Source of the DNA: Stenotrophomonas sp. 610A2
Lineage (GTDB): Bacteria; Pseudomonadota; Gammaproteobacteria; Xanthomonadales; Xanthomonadaceae
NCBI RefSeq assembly: GCF_030549615.1
Contig: NZ_CP130832.1
Location: 1,116,001 to 1,180,000, forward strand
Reading direction: 5' to 3'
DNA length: 64,000 nucleotides
Shown here one piece after another: positions 43,604-53,049 of the stretch. Both the position numbers and the translations under genes were made by a program. The notes under the pieces are model-generated. The model saw only the letters and a program-made list of their open reading frames with translations, was not told the origin of the DNA and ran no database searches. Each line of letters opens with the position of its first letter. Positions within the stretch are counted from its first letter, which is position 1.

Positions 43604-44478
43604 GCGCGGTTAACGATGCTGCGGGCTGGTCGTACTGGCCGGCCCCGGCCAAGCTGAATCTGTTCCTGCATATCACCGGCCGTCGCGCTGATGGTTACCA
43701 CGTGCTGCAGACCGTATTCCGGTTGCTGGATTGGGGTGATCGTATTGGCCTGCGCCTGCGTGAAGACGGCCAGGTGCGTCGCGACGGCCCGTCCGTGGCT
43801 GGCGTTGCCGAGGCCGATGACCTGGTGGTTCGTGCGGCTATCGCGCTGAAAAATGCGGCCAATTGCGATCAAGGTGTCGATATCCGGGTCCAAAAGCGGA
43901 TTCCTGCCGGTGGCGGCTTTGGTGGCGGCTCCTCCGATGCGGCCACCGTGCTGGTGGCGCTGAACGCCCTGTGGGGCACCGGCCTGGATGAGGATGCGTT
44001 GGCGGCGCTTGGTGTGCGTCTGGGCGCCGATGTCCCGGTATTCGTGCGCGGGCGCAGCGCCTGGGCCGAAGGCGTGGGCGAATTGCTGACGCCGATGGAG
44101 TTGCCGGAAGCATGGTATTTGCTGGTGGATCCGGGCGTTCATGTGCCCACGGCTGAACTTTTCCGTTCGCAGCATTTGACGCGGGATGCCAAGCCCGTGA
44201 AAATAGCGGACTTCGCTTCCGGGACCGTCCTCGGAAATGCGTTCGAGCCGGTACTACGGCGCCAGGAACCTGCCATCGAGGCGACGTTCCAGGCCTTGTC
44301 AGGTATTGGTCGGGCACGACTCACGGGGTCGGGAAGCGGTTGTTTCGTCGAGTTCGCCACACGCGCTGCTGCAGAGCAGGCTTTGGCGGAGTTGCCGCCG
44401 CAACTGCGAGCATGGGTAGCTGCGGGCGTTGATCGCTCGCCACTGCTGGATGCGCTGGATACGACGGGAATTGTTTGA
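43600..44478 (+). CDS. ispE: 4-diphosphocytidyl-2-C-methyl-D-erythritol kinase
   Basis: The protein has 292 residues from ATG 43600 (ATGA overlap with lolB). This GHMP kinase phosphorylates CDP-ME in the MEP isoprenoid pathway. Motifs: [22 protein letters not shown] at the N terminus, [14 protein letters not shown] (ATP-binding motif), and [12 protein letters not shown]. tRNA-Gln follows 4 bp downstream. Confidence 0.96.
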   Translation: MSAVNDAAGWSYWPAPAKLNLFLHITGRRADGYHVLQTVFRLLDWGDRIGLRLREDGQVRRDGPSVAGVAEADDLVVRAAIALKNAANCDQGVDIRVQKRIPAGGGFGGGSSDAATVLVALNALWGTGLDEDALAALGVRLGADVPVFVRGRSAWAEGVGELLTPMELPEAWYLLVDPGVHVPTAELFRSQHLTRDAKPVKIADFASGTVLGNAFEPVLRRQEPAIEATFQALSGIGRARLTGSGSGCFVEFATRAAAEQALAELPPQLRAWVAAGVDRSPLLDALDTTGIV

Positions 44479-44481
44479 TGC

Positions 44482-44558
44482 AGGGGCGTCGCCAAGAGGC
44501 CCAAGGCACCAGGTTTTGATCCTGGCATTCGTAGGTTCGAATCCTACCGCCCCTGCCA
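44482..44558 (+). tRNA. tRNA-Gln (anticodon TTG)
   Basis: The 77-nt gene includes an encoded CCA. The acceptor stem is AGGGGCG/CGCCCCT, and the anticodon stem CCAGG/CCTGG encloses loop TTTTGAT with anticodon TTG. The T-loop is GTTCGAATC. It lies between ispE and prs, a conserved position. Confidence 0.97.
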
Positions 44559-44666
44559 CTCACTCCCAACGCTGTAAGCGCAATGGATGTGCGCCAGTCA
44601 CACCTGCGCCATCACTGCAGTACTCACGTTTCCATTTGCTACTCGCCCCCGCCCGAGAGAGCTGTC

Positions 44667-45626
44667 ATGCAAGATTCCCCGAACCTGCTGGTCTTTTCCG
44701 GCAATGCCAACAAACCTCTTGCACAGAGCATCTGCAAGGAACTCGGGGTAAGGCCGGGCAAGGCGCTGGTTTCCAAGTTCTCCGACGGTGAAGTGCAGGT
44801 CGAGATCCAGGAAAACGTGCGCAAGCAGGACGTTTTCGTCGTTCAGCCGACCGGTGCTCCCAGCGCCGAGAACCTGATGGAACTGCTGGTGATCATCGAC
44901 GCGCTCAAGCGCGCGAGCGCCGCATCCGTCACCGCGGTGGTGCCGTACTTCGGTTACGCCCGCCAGGATCGCCGCATGCGCTCCTCGCGCGTGCCGATCA
45001 CCGCGAAGGTTGCTGCAAAGATGTTCTCGGCCGTGCATACCGACCAGATCCTCACGGTCGACCTGCACGCCGATCAGATCCAGGGTTTCTTCGACATGCC
45101 GGTCGATAACGTCTATGCGTCGCCGCTGCTGCTGGCCGACATCTGGCGTGTCTACGGCACCGACAACCTGATCGTGGTCAGCCCGGACGTAGGCGGCGTG
45201 GTACGCGCCCGCGCCGTGGCAAAGCGCCTGGATGATGCCGACCTGGCCATCATCGACAAGCGCCGTCCGCGTGCCAACGTCGCCACCGTGATGAACATCA
45301 TTGGTGACGTCGAGGGCAAGACCTGCGTGATGGTCGACGACATCGTCGACACCGCCGGCACCCTGTGTGCTGCTGCTGCCGCCCTCAAGGCGCGCGGTGC
45401 ACTCAAGGTTGCCGCGTACTGCACCCACGCCGTGCTCTCGGGCCCGGCGGTGGACAATCTGAACAACTCCCAGCTCGATGAGCTGGTGGTGACCGACACG
45501 ATTCCGCTTTCCGAAGTGGCCCGCGTCTGTCCCAAGATCCGCCAGATCAGCGTGGCCGAAATGCTGGCCGAGACGATGCGCCGCATCGCCTTCGGTGAGT
45601 CGGTCAGCTCGATGTACGTGGATTGA
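44667..45626 (+). CDS. prs: Ribose-phosphate pyrophosphokinase
   Basis: The protein has 319 residues from ATG 44667 ([15 protein letters not shown]). It makes PRPP from ribose 5-phosphate and ATP for nucleotide, His and Trp synthesis. [20 protein letters not shown] is the divalent-cation/PRPP signature, [15 protein letters not shown] is the ATP-binding flexible loop region, and [13 protein letters not shown] binds PRPP. Confidence 0.97.
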   Translation: MQDSPNLLVFSGNANKPLAQSICKELGVRPGKALVSKFSDGEVQVEIQENVRKQDVFVVQPTGAPSAENLMELLVIIDALKRASAASVTAVVPYFGYARQDRRMRSSRVPITAKVAAKMFSAVHTDQILTVDLHADQIQGFFDMPVDNVYASPLLLADIWRVYGTDNLIVVSPDVGGVVRARAVAKRLDDADLAIIDKRRPRANVATVMNIIGDVEGKTCVMVDDIVDTAGTLCAAAAALKARGALKVAAYCTHAVLSGPAVDNLNNSQLDELVVTDTIPLSEVARVCPKIRQISVAEMLAETMRRIAFGESVSSMYVD

Positions 45627-45731
45627 TGCATCCGGTCCCCGGCTTGCCGGGGATCATCACGGGCTCTTCTGGTCGCGGAAGAGTCTTTACGCAACGCCGC
45701 GAGGCGATGCAACAACCTAGAGTAGTCAACA

Positions 45732-46334
45732 ATGGCAAATTCCCACGAAATCAAAGTCGCCCGTCGTGACGTGCAAGGTCAGGGTGCGAGCCGCCGCCTG
45801 CGTCACGAAGGCGTGGTCCCGGGTATCGTTTACGGTGGTGACAAGGAGCCGGTGAAGGTCCAGTTCAACCACAACGAAATCTGGCTGGCCCAGTTCAACG
45901 ATTGGTTCTACTCGTCGATCATCGACCTGAACCTCGACGGCACCATCCACAAGGTGCTGCTGCGTGACATGCAGCGTCACCCGTACAAGCAGCTGGTCAT
46001 GCACCTGGATTTCCAGCGCGTGAACGAAAATGAAGTGCTGCACGCTTCGGTGCCGCTGACCTTCATCAACGAAGACACCTCGCCGGCTGGCAAGGCTGCC
46101 GACGTGCTGGTCACCCACGAACTGAAGGAAGTGTCGATCGCTTGCTTGCCGAAGGACCTGCCGGAGTCGATCGAAGTCGACCTGGGCGAGCTGAAGGCTG
46201 GCGACATCATCTACCTGTCGGGCCTGAAGCTGCCGGCTGGCGTGGAAATTCCGGCTCTGAAGCTGGGCAAGGGCCATGACGACGCCGTTGTCATCGCCAA
46301 GACCGCCGCTGCAGAAGAAGCAGCAGCCGAGTAA
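45732..46334 (+). CDS. rplY: 50S ribosomal protein L25 (CTC form)
   Basis: The 200-residue long form has an N-terminal 5S rRNA-binding domain (KVARRDVQGQGASRRLRHEG) and a C-terminal TL5/CTC domain, ending in an Ala/Glu-rich tail. It lies between prs and pth, the conserved order. A GC hairpin (TCCCCGGC-TT-GCCGGGGA, 45636-45653) separates it from prs. Confidence 0.96.
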   Translation: MANSHEIKVARRDVQGQGASRRLRHEGVVPGIVYGGDKEPVKVQFNHNEIWLAQFNDWFYSSIIDLNLDGTIHKVLLRDMQRHPYKQLVMHLDFQRVNENEVLHASVPLTFINEDTSPAGKAADVLVTHELKEVSIACLPKDLPESIEVDLGELKAGDIIYLSGLKLPAGVEIPALKLGKGHDDAVVIAKTAAAEEAAAE

Positions 46335-46387
46335 TCGGCTATGTTGCGCCCGCTCTTCGGAGTGGGCGCAGCAGGTGTATCTGACAG

Positions 46388-46966
46388 ATGACTGGCTTGC
46401 GATTGATCGTTGGTCTGGGCAACCCCGGACCCGAACACGCCCGGACCCGGCATAATGCCGGGTTTCATTTCGTTGAGGCCCTGGCAGAGCGGCAGGGCGC
46501 GCGCTGGGCGCTGGAAAGCAAATTGTTTGGCGAAGTCGCCAAGGTCGAGATTGCCGGGCAGCCGGTATGGCTGTTGAAGCCGGCGACCTACATGAACCTC
46601 TCTGGCAAATCGGTCACCGCCGCACAGCGGTTCTGGAAGATCGAGCCGGAAGAAACCCTGCTTGCCCACGACGAACTGGACATGCCGCCCGGCGTGGCCC
46701 GGCTCAAGTTTGACGGCGGTCATGGCGGCCAGAACGGCCTGCGTGACACCATCCGCCTGCTCGGTCATGGCAAGTTCCACCGTCTGCGTCTTGGCATCGG
46801 CCATCCCGGTCACAAGGATCGCGTGGTGGGTTGGGTACTGGGCCGTCCGTCGCCGGACGACACCGTGCTGATGGCACAGGCCATCGATGCGGCCATCGAC
46901 GTGATGCCGTTGGCGGTAGCCGGCGACTACAGCGAAGCAATGAAGCGTCTGCACACCACCAAGTGA
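46388..46966 (+). CDS. pth: Peptidyl-tRNA hydrolase
   Basis: The 192-residue enzyme releases tRNA from dropped-off peptidyl-tRNA. It has LIVGLGNPGPEHARTRHNAGF with catalytic His22, PATYMNLSGKSV and AHDELDMPPG with the catalytic Asp. GHGGQNGLRD follows. The region after its stop holds an imperfect inverted repeat leading to ychF. Confidence 0.97.
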   Translation: MTGLRLIVGLGNPGPEHARTRHNAGFHFVEALAERQGARWALESKLFGEVAKVEIAGQPVWLLKPATYMNLSGKSVTAAQRFWKIEPEETLLAHDELDMPPGVARLKFDGGHGGQNGLRDTIRLLGHGKFHRLRLGIGHPGHKDRVVGWVLGRPSPDDTVLMAQAIDAAIDVMPLAVAGDYSEAMKRLHTTK

Positions 46967-46969
46967 GCA

Positions 46970-47032
46970 GGAAATGGGGAATGCGGAATGGAATGGCAGC
47001 AAGCCTTTCCGGTTCCTCATTCCCGATTTTCC
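46970..47032. repeat. Imperfect long inverted repeat between pth and ychF
   Basis: Arm 46970-46988 (GGAAATGGGGAATGCGGAA) pairs with 47013-47032 with about two mismatches and one bulge, around a 24-nt loop. It lies in the 84-bp gap before the ychF start codon and is not followed by T residues. It may tune pth/ychF mRNA stability. Confidence 0.55.
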
Positions 47033-47050
47033 ATTCACGGGAGTTCAAGC

Positions 47051-48142
47051 ATGGGTATCAAATGCGGCATCGTCGGTCTGCCCAATGTCGGCAAGTCGAC
47101 CCTGTTCAATGCGCTGACCAAGGCGGGTATCGCTGCGGCCAACTTCCCGTTCTGCACGATCGAGCCGAACACCGGCGTGGTGCCGGTGCCGGATCCGCGC
47201 CTTGATGCGCTGGCAGCCATCGTCAAGCCGGAGCGGGTGATCCCGACCACGATGGAGTTCGTCGACATCGCCGGCCTGGTCGCCGGTGCGTCCAAGGGTG
47301 AAGGCCTGGGCAACAAGTTCCTGGCCCACATCCGCGAGACCGACGCCATCGCCCACGTCGTGCGCTGCTTCGAAGACGGCAACGTCATCCACGTGGCCAA
47401 CAAGGTCGACCCGATCGCCGACATCGAAACCATCGATACCGAGCTGGCGCTGGCCGACCTGGAATCCGTGTTGAAGGCACTGGATCGCGCTACCCGCGCG
47501 GCCAAGGCCAACGACAAGGAAGCGCTGGCCCGCAAGCCGGTGCTCGAGAAGCTGGCTTCGGCGCTGGATCAGGGCAAGTCGGCGCGTGCCGCCGGCCTGG
47601 ATGCCGATGAGAAGGCGCTGATCCGTGACATGTTCCTGATCACGCTGAAGCCGCTGATGTACATCGCCAACGTCGCTGAAGACGGCTTCGAGAACAATCC
47701 GCTGCTGGATGTGGTGCGTGCCCGTGCCGCGGCCGAAGGTGCCGAAGTGGTGCCGGTGTGTGCGGCCATCGAAGAAGAAATGGCGCAGCTGGACGACGCC
47801 GACCGCGACGAGTTCCTCAAGGACCTGGGTCTGGAAGAGCCGGGCTTGAACCGCGTGATCCGTGCCGGCTACAAGCTGCTCGGCCTGCAGACCTACTTCA
47901 CCGCAGGTGTGAAGGAAGTCCGCGCATGGCAGCTGCGCGCCGGTTCCACCGCGCCGCAGGCGGCAGGCGTGATCCATACCGACTTCGAGCGTGGCTTCAT
48001 CCGTGCCGAAACCATCAGCTACGAGGACTTCATCAACCTCAAGGGTGAGCAGGGCGCCAAGGAAGCCGGTCGTCTGCGCCTGGAAGGCAAGGACTATATC
48101 GTCAAGGAAGGCGACGTGCTGCATTTCCGCTTCAACGTCTGA
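47051..48142 (+). CDS. ychF: Redox-regulated ATPase/GTPase YchF
   Basis: The 363-residue Obg-family P-loop protein has G1 [10 protein letters not shown]3 [17 protein letters not shown] (normal for YchF) and NKVD-type [10 protein letters not shown] coiled-coil insert and C-terminal TGS domain follow ([17 protein letters not shown]...). YchF prefers ATP over GTP and associates with ribosomes. ATG 47051 gives [12 protein letters not shown]. Confidence 0.96.
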   Translation: MGIKCGIVGLPNVGKSTLFNALTKAGIAAANFPFCTIEPNTGVVPVPDPRLDALAAIVKPERVIPTTMEFVDIAGLVAGASKGEGLGNKFLAHIRETDAIAHVVRCFEDGNVIHVANKVDPIADIETIDTELALADLESVLKALDRATRAAKANDKEALARKPVLEKLASALDQGKSARAAGLDADEKALIRDMFLITLKPLMYIANVAEDGFENNPLLDVVRARAAAEGAEVVPVCAAIEEEMAQLDDADRDEFLKDLGLEEPGLNRVIRAGYKLLGLQTYFTAGVKEVRAWQLRAGSTAPQAAGVIHTDFERGFIRAETISYEDFINLKGEQGAKEAGRLRLEGKDYIVKEGDVLHFRFNV

Positions 48143-48165
48143 TTCCGGCGACGTTGCTGCAGCCA

Positions 48166-48197
48166 CAAGGCCCCGCATTGCGGGGCCTTGTTGTATG
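48166..48197 (+). terminator. Intrinsic terminator after ychF
   Basis: A perfect 11-bp stem CAAGGCCCCGC (48166-48176) pairs with GCGGGGCCTTG (48180-48190) around an ATT loop, followed by TTGTATG. It sits 24 bp past the ychF stop. The T-run is short, so efficiency may be partial. Confidence 0.65.
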
Positions 48198-48215
48198 TAG
48201 GGTTTGGTATGTGGT

Positions 48216-48312
48216 CAATAATTCGCCACGTTTTCGAAACCGTTGCGGCGCAAGGCCTGCGCAGGGTTGTCCACAGCCTTCTCCATTCATTGCACACAGC
48301 GGTTGTGGAGAA
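48216..48312. repeat. Repeat with two inverted DnaA-box-like motifs (copy B)
   Basis: TTGTCCACAG (48267-48276), 18 nt, and an inverted CACAG...TGTGGAGAA half (48295-48312) reproduce the layout of the element at 1665-1761. Copy B and copy C (48711) are close relatives and flank a three-unit palindromic array. Confidence 0.65.
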
Positions 48313-48332
48313 ACACCAATGCCCGGCGCTTG

Positions 48333-48676
48333 CTTGTGGGGGCGGCATAAGCCGCGAGGCTGGTATGGCTGAAGCATCGAGCAACTACGCAACCTGATGA
48401 TGTACGAGCTTCGCGGCTGACGCCGCTCCCACAAGACGGGCGTGGCAGCTGCTTTTGTAGGAGCGGCGTAAGCCGCGAAGCTGGCATAGCTGAAGCTCTG
48501 GGCATCTACGCAACCTGCCGATGCATCTGCTTCGCGACTGACGTCTCTCCCACAAGAGCGGCGTGGCAGCTGCTTTTGTAGGAGCGGCGTAAGCCGCGAA
48601 GCTGGCATGGCTGAAGCTCAGGGCATCTACGCAACCTGATGGTGCATGTGCTTCGCGGCTTACGCCGCTCCTACAA
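48333..48676. repeat. Three tandem ~120-bp palindromic units (REPIN-like)
   Basis: Units start at 48333, 48452 and 48573 (periods 119 and 121). Each begins with GGAGCGGCGTAAGCCGCGAAG or a variant, has a ~50-nt spacer with CTACGCAACCTG, and ends with the inverted half (GCTTCGCGGCT...GCCGCTCC). Units are joined by CGTGGCAGCTGCTTTTG. This is the same repeat family as the pairs at 1361-1458 and 32591-32688. Confidence 0.8.
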
Positions 48677-48710
48677 AGAAGCCGCAGGCCTTCGTTGCAG
48701 TGCATTGGCC

Positions 48711-48806
48711 AAAAATTCACCGCCATTCTGAAAGCATTGCAGCGCAAGGCCTGCACGCAGTTGTCCACAGTCTTCTCCATCCATTGCACACAGTGGCTGT
48801 GGAGAA
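48711..48806. repeat. Repeat with two inverted DnaA-box-like motifs (copy C)
   Basis: It begins AAAAATTCACC like copy A. TTGTCCACAG (48761-48770), 18 nt, and the inverted half at 48789-48806 follow. It shares most bases with copy B, with the palindromic array between the two. Confidence 0.65.
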
Positions 48807-48864
48807 GAGCCCATTGTGTAGCCTCCGGAATGCCGGTCAGCGGTAGCACCAGAACCTACACAAA

Positions 48865-48895
48865 CAACAAGGCCCGCCAATGGCGGGCCTTGTTG
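48865..48895 (-). terminator. Intrinsic terminator of the TonB receptor gene
   Basis: A perfect 14-bp inverted repeat (48865-48878 and 48882-48895) with a 3-nt loop follows the minus-strand receptor stop by about 24 bp. On the minus strand it is followed by TTTGTGT. Confidence 0.8.
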
Positions 48896-48919
48896 CGAAA
48901 CGGAGCAGCAGTGCGTGAC

Positions 48920-51655
48920 TTACAGCGCGGCACCACCGAACTTGTGCGTGTACTGCAGGTTGATCTGCCGGCCAACGCTATCGAACCAGGAGATGTCGTA
49001 ATACGGATACGACGAGTAGGTCGGATCCTTGGGCGGCATCTTGTTGAACAGGTTCACCACCGACAGGGTCAGACGCGAGTGGTCGTCGAAACGGTACTGC
49101 AGCGATGCGTTGTAACGATAGGTGGCGCGGATGTATGGACCCGGATCGCCGTCTTCCCACACCTGGTCATAGGACCAGCTGTTGGGCAGCTTGCCCAGGC
49201 GCTGGCCGTAAACCGTGGCAGCCCAGGCATCTTTCTCCCAGCTGACGCTGGCACTGGTCTTGGTGCGGGGGATGTCGAAGCCGCTGTTGACCGCGAACTG
49301 ATCCTTGATCTCATCGCCAGCATACTGCTGGAAGTCGTGCTTCTTCACCCAGGTGTGTGCGCCGCTGAAGGTGAACTGGCCTATGCCGGTCTGCAGGCGA
49401 TAGCGCACGCCGACGTCGACGCCCTCGGTGGATTCCTTGGCGACGTTGATTGGATTGACGTAGATGCCGTAGAGAGAGCCGTTGGAGTTGCGGGTAACGC
49501 GGGAGACGGCATCCACGCAGGTGGGTGAACTCATGTCCTTGTCACCGAGCCGGCATGCCGCCTCGTCGCGGAGGATCTGGTCCACGCTCATGTCCTGGAC
49601 CTGATCGCGCATGTCGATGTTGAACCAGTCGGCAGAGATATCCAGGCCACTGATGGGTGACCAGACAAAACCGGCGGTCCACGATGTGCTGGTTTCCGGG
49701 TCGAGGTTGCGATTGCCTTCGCGGGTGCGGATCAGGCCCTCGCTGTAGTCTTCCGGATCGTCGCCGTTTTCCAGAGCATAGTTGTACCAGTCGACGCCGC
49801 TGGTCTCGTCATTGCCGATGCCGGAATACACGTAGTGCAGATCAGGGGCGCGGAAAGCGGTGCCGTAGGAGCCGCGGACGAGCAGCGAGTCGATCGGGCG
49901 CCACTCAAGGCCCGTGCTCCAGGTGGCCTTGCCGATGCTGTTGCCGGAATAACGGTACTGGTCATAGCGACCGGCCACGCTCCAGTTCAGGCTCTCGTGC
50001 AGTGGCATGCGCAGTTCCGCGGCACCTGCCCAGCGATTGCGGCTGCCCTTGCCGTCCGAATCTTTCCAGCTGTAGTAGTAGTATTGGGTGGCCAGCGGAT
50101 CGGGGTTCAGCGAGTAGGACTGGCGCCCCAACTCGACCGTGCCGGCAAAACCAGCGTCACCACCGGGCAGGCTGAACAGCTCGCCCTTGCTGACCGTCAG
50201 CGAGAGGGTGCCGGTCTCGGATTTGGGCTTGTACACCGAACGTGCGGCAATGGAGTCGTACTCGCTGCGGCTGAGCGGGCGATACAGGCGCTCCGGATCG
50301 GCGTTGTAGATCGGGAAGCCATCGTCATCCTCACCCAGCTGCGGGCCGAGGAACAGTGCATTTGCCTTGGCGGCGACGATCTGTGGCCAGCTTATCTTTG
50401 CGCGGTACTGCGAGTAGCTCAGTGCTGCTTCGTAATCCCAGCTGTCTGCCCAGGTGCCCTTGAAACCGGTGGTCACGCCAAAGGTCTTCTGCGTGGTTTC
50501 AATCATATTGCGTCTCAGTCCGCCCATTTCTTCCGGGGTGAACTGACGCTGCCAGAATTCCACCTGATCAGTGGCCTGGTTGTAGAAATAACCTTCCTCG
50601 TTGCCGTCGGCGGCCATGTGGCTCCACGAGGTGACGTCCCGGAACATCGAGACGTCGTGGTAACCCATCTGCACATCGGCAAACCATTCGCTACCGTTGT
50701 CAAAGGCATAGCTCATCGACGCATAGCCGTTTACACCGCGGCGCTTGCTGATGATGGTGCCGTAGCCGATGGCCTCGTCGCTGCCGCAGTAGTTGCCGTA
50801 ATTGGGGCGGTAGCCATAGTAGGTGGTACCACCGTTCTGGCTGGCCAGTGCGTCACAGGTTGCCTGGCCCGGATCGATGTAGTCGTCGTACCAGTCGGTG
50901 CGCAGGAAGCCTCGACGCGGTGCCCGTGAGGCGGCCGTCGGGCCATCCTTGGTGGAATCCTGGATGTCGCGTTCATAGGCCCACAGCGGCGTTTGCGATT
51001 GCATTTCCAGGCTGTAGATACCGCTGAAGCGCCCTTTTTCGAAACCGCTCACCAAGCTGATGTCGAACGACTCACCACCGCCTTCGCTGGTGATGCCCAT
51101 GCGTGCATCGACGGTGGTGCCATCGGCATGCTTCTTGAGGATGAAGTTGACCACGCCGGAGATCGCGTCCGAGCCGTAAATAGCCGAAGCGCTGCCTGTC
51201 AGTACTTCGATGCGTTCAATCATGCCCAAAGGAATATTGGAGATGTCCGTGAAGTTGCTGCGGCCCTTGAACGGCATCGGGAAGTCGGCGATGCGGCGAC
51301 CGTTGACCAGGACCAGGGTGTGGTTGGGGCCTAGCCCGCGCAGGTCAACCTGCTGTGCGCCCGGCGAGAAGTCCGCGCCGCTCGAAGACTGCTGGCTCTG
51401 CGTCTCGCCGCCGTTCTGGGTCATCGCGCGGAGTACGTCCGGCACGCTGGTGAAGCCAGCGGCCTTGATCTCTTCGGCCGTCACCACGGTGACCGGCGCC
51501 GGGCCTTCCACCTGGGCGCGCGGGATGCGCGAGCCGGTGACCTGCACCGTATCGAGTTGTTGCGGTTGGCCCTGGGTGGCGGTCTGCGCCAGGGCGGGGG
51601 CGGCCATCGACAGCAGGGCCAGTTGGATTGAACACACCATTGCGTGCTTACGCAT
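48920..51655 (-). CDS. TonB-dependent outer-membrane receptor next to cyanophycinase-like gene
   Basis: The 911-residue protein has a signal peptide (to about residue 23, APALA-Q). The plug has TVQVTGSRIPR, QQVDLRGLGPNHTLVLVNGRR and VLTGSASAIYGSDAISGVVNFILK. The barrel ends INLQYTHKF, followed by an unusual GGAAL extension. The barrel is rich in Tyr/Asp/Trp loops. It is divergent from an exported S51 hydrolase (184-bp gap) and near an exported isoaspartyl peptidase, so it may import beta-aspartyl peptides, an inference from context. Confidence 0.92.
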   Translation of the reverse strand: MRKHAMVCSIQLALLSMAAPALAQTATQGQPQQLDTVQVTGSRIPRAQVEGPAPVTVVTAEEIKAAGFTSVPDVLRAMTQNGGETQSQQSSSGADFSPGAQQVDLRGLGPNHTLVLVNGRRIADFPMPFKGRSNFTDISNIPLGMIERIEVLTGSASAIYGSDAISGVVNFILKKHADGTTVDARMGITSEGGGESFDISLVSGFEKGRFSGIYSLEMQSQTPLWAYERDIQDSTKDGPTAASRAPRRGFLRTDWYDDYIDPGQATCDALASQNGGTTYYGYRPNYGNYCGSDEAIGYGTIISKRRGVNGYASMSYAFDNGSEWFADVQMGYHDVSMFRDVTSWSHMAADGNEEGYFYNQATDQVEFWQRQFTPEEMGGLRRNMIETTQKTFGVTTGFKGTWADSWDYEAALSYSQYRAKISWPQIVAAKANALFLGPQLGEDDDGFPIYNADPERLYRPLSRSEYDSIAARSVYKPKSETGTLSLTVSKGELFSLPGGDAGFAGTVELGRQSYSLNPDPLATQYYYYSWKDSDGKGSRNRWAGAAELRMPLHESLNWSVAGRYDQYRYSGNSIGKATWSTGLEWRPIDSLLVRGSYGTAFRAPDLHYVYSGIGNDETSGVDWYNYALENGDDPEDYSEGLIRTREGNRNLDPETSTSWTAGFVWSPISGLDISADWFNIDMRDQVQDMSVDQILRDEAACRLGDKDMSSPTCVDAVSRVTRNSNGSLYGIYVNPINVAKESTEGVDVGVRYRLQTGIGQFTFSGAHTWVKKHDFQQYAGDEIKDQFAVNSGFDIPRTKTSASVSWEKDAWAATVYGQRLGKLPNSWSYDQVWEDGDPGPYIRATYRYNASLQYRFDDHSRLTLSVVNLFNKMPPKDPTYSSYPYYDISWFDSVGRQINLQYTHKFGGAAL

Positions 51656-51838
51656 GAATCAGCTCTCTGATGAAAAGTGTCCGAATTTGTCCTGTCGGCA
51701 TGTCGGGAAATGCCGGCCAACCCTGTCTGTAATGTGAATGGGGTCACCGCATCTAACACCTTTTTTACACGCTTGACCACTGCCAGAAAGTCTGGCATTA
51801 CAGCTGTAAGCGGTTACATACATCGGGTAGAGGGCGCT

Positions 51839-52861
51839 ATGAAACGTAAGAGTTCCTGGCTGGGGCGAGTGGTCCTGGCTTTCGCAGCGATTGCTGCGGC
51901 GGGCGTGGTCCACGCCGAGGATTCGCGCGGCATCAGCGCTGCTGGCTACCGCTACTACGAAGTGGGCGACCTGGATGCGCCACGCCCGGGCAAGACCGAG
52001 GCGGCCATGATGTTGATGGGCGGCGGCGACTGGGTGCCGGAAGCCTTCCACTGGTGGGTGGAGCGGGCAGGGCACGGCCGCGTGGTGATCCTGCGCGCCT
52101 CCGGCGACGACAACATGCAGAAGGAGTTGTACTACGACATCGGCGGCGTCACTGCGGTGCAGACGCTGGTGTTCGACAGCCGCAAGGCAGCCGACGATCC
52201 GGCCGTGCTGCGGGTAGTGCGTGGCGCCGATGCCATTTTCATCGCTGGCGGCGACCAGTCGCGCTATATCCGCTTCTGGAAGGGCACCCAGCTCAATACG
52301 CTGCTCAACGAGCATGTCCGCGCTGGCAAGCCGATTGGCGGCACCAGTGCCGGCCTGGCCATCCTTGGCGGCTATGCCTACGGCGCATTGGACGGCGGCA
52401 GCGTCAACTCGCCGGCCGCCCTGAGCGATCCGATGGGCAGCGAGGTGACCATGGACAAGGATTTCCTGACCATGCCCTACCTGTCGAACGTTGTGACCGA
52501 CACCCATTTCGCCAAGCGCGACCGCCTCGGTCGACTGATTGTCTTCGTCGCCCGTGCCGCGCAGGACAAGGGCCAGGACGACATCGTCGGCATCGGCGTG
52601 GATGAGGACACCGCGCTGTGCGTCGAGGCTGATGGGCGCGGCCGGGTGTATTCGCTGATTGACGGCTATGCGTGGCTGGTGATGCCGCGCCGCACGGCCG
52701 ACCGCCTGAGCAATGGCGAACCATTGGAATTCAGCTCGATTCCGGTGACCGGCGTAGGTGCAGGCAGTCGCCTGCACCTGGATGGGTTCAAGGTCGACAA
52801 CGCGGCATTCACCGCGGTGGCCAGTGTCGTGGACGGTGAGTTGCAGCTCCACCCCAACTGA
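51839..52861 (+). CDS. Exported cyanophycinase-like S51 peptidase
   Basis: The protein has 340 residues from ATG 51839, which has a GAGGG ribosome site. The upstream frame lacks the signal. A signal peptide ends near VHA-E (residue 27). Family features: AGGDQSRY (136-143), the nucleophile elbow GGTSAGLAILGG with Ser170, and DTHFAKRDRLGRL (221-233) with His223, which is the cyanophycinase signature rather than peptidase E. Cyanophycinases cut multi-L-arginyl-poly-aspartate to beta-Asp-Arg dipeptides. A TTCG-loop terminator follows. The substrate is not proven. Confidence 0.85.
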   Translation: MKRKSSWLGRVVLAFAAIAAAGVVHAEDSRGISAAGYRYYEVGDLDAPRPGKTEAAMMLMGGGDWVPEAFHWWVERAGHGRVVILRASGDDNMQKELYYDIGGVTAVQTLVFDSRKAADDPAVLRVVRGADAIFIAGGDQSRYIRFWKGTQLNTLLNEHVRAGKPIGGTSAGLAILGGYAYGALDGGSVNSPAALSDPMGSEVTMDKDFLTMPYLSNVVTDTHFAKRDRLGRLIVFVARAAQDKGQDDIVGIGVDEDTALCVEADGRGRVYSLIDGYAWLVMPRRTADRLSNGEPLEFSSIPVTGVGAGSRLHLDGFKVDNAAFTAVASVVDGELQLHPN

Positions 52862-52880
52862 GTGCTGCTGATCAGTAAGG

Positions 52881-52906
52881 AAGAGGGGCTTCGGCCCCTT
52901 TTTTGA
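52881..52906 (+). terminator. Intrinsic terminator with TTCG tetraloop
   Basis: The stem AGGGGC (52884-52889), a TTCG loop, and GCCCCT (52894-52899) are followed by six T. It lies just past the S51 gene stop. Confidence 0.92.
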
Positions 52907-53049
52907 TGCGCGCAGGTGGCGCAGCAACCCGGTCGGGCCGGCTGCCAATACCTGGTGTGTGTCGGAAAAGCCGCAGCCGATGCTGCGGTGACTGTTCAGA
53001 CTGGCTGGCACCTGCCTAGAATCGGGCTTCCATTCGGGAGCAAAGAAAG

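Noticed and set aside
48333..48676. Possible CRISPR array
   Set aside because: Only three units of ~120 bp, each itself palindromic with similar internal spacers. There are no unique spacers and no cas genes.
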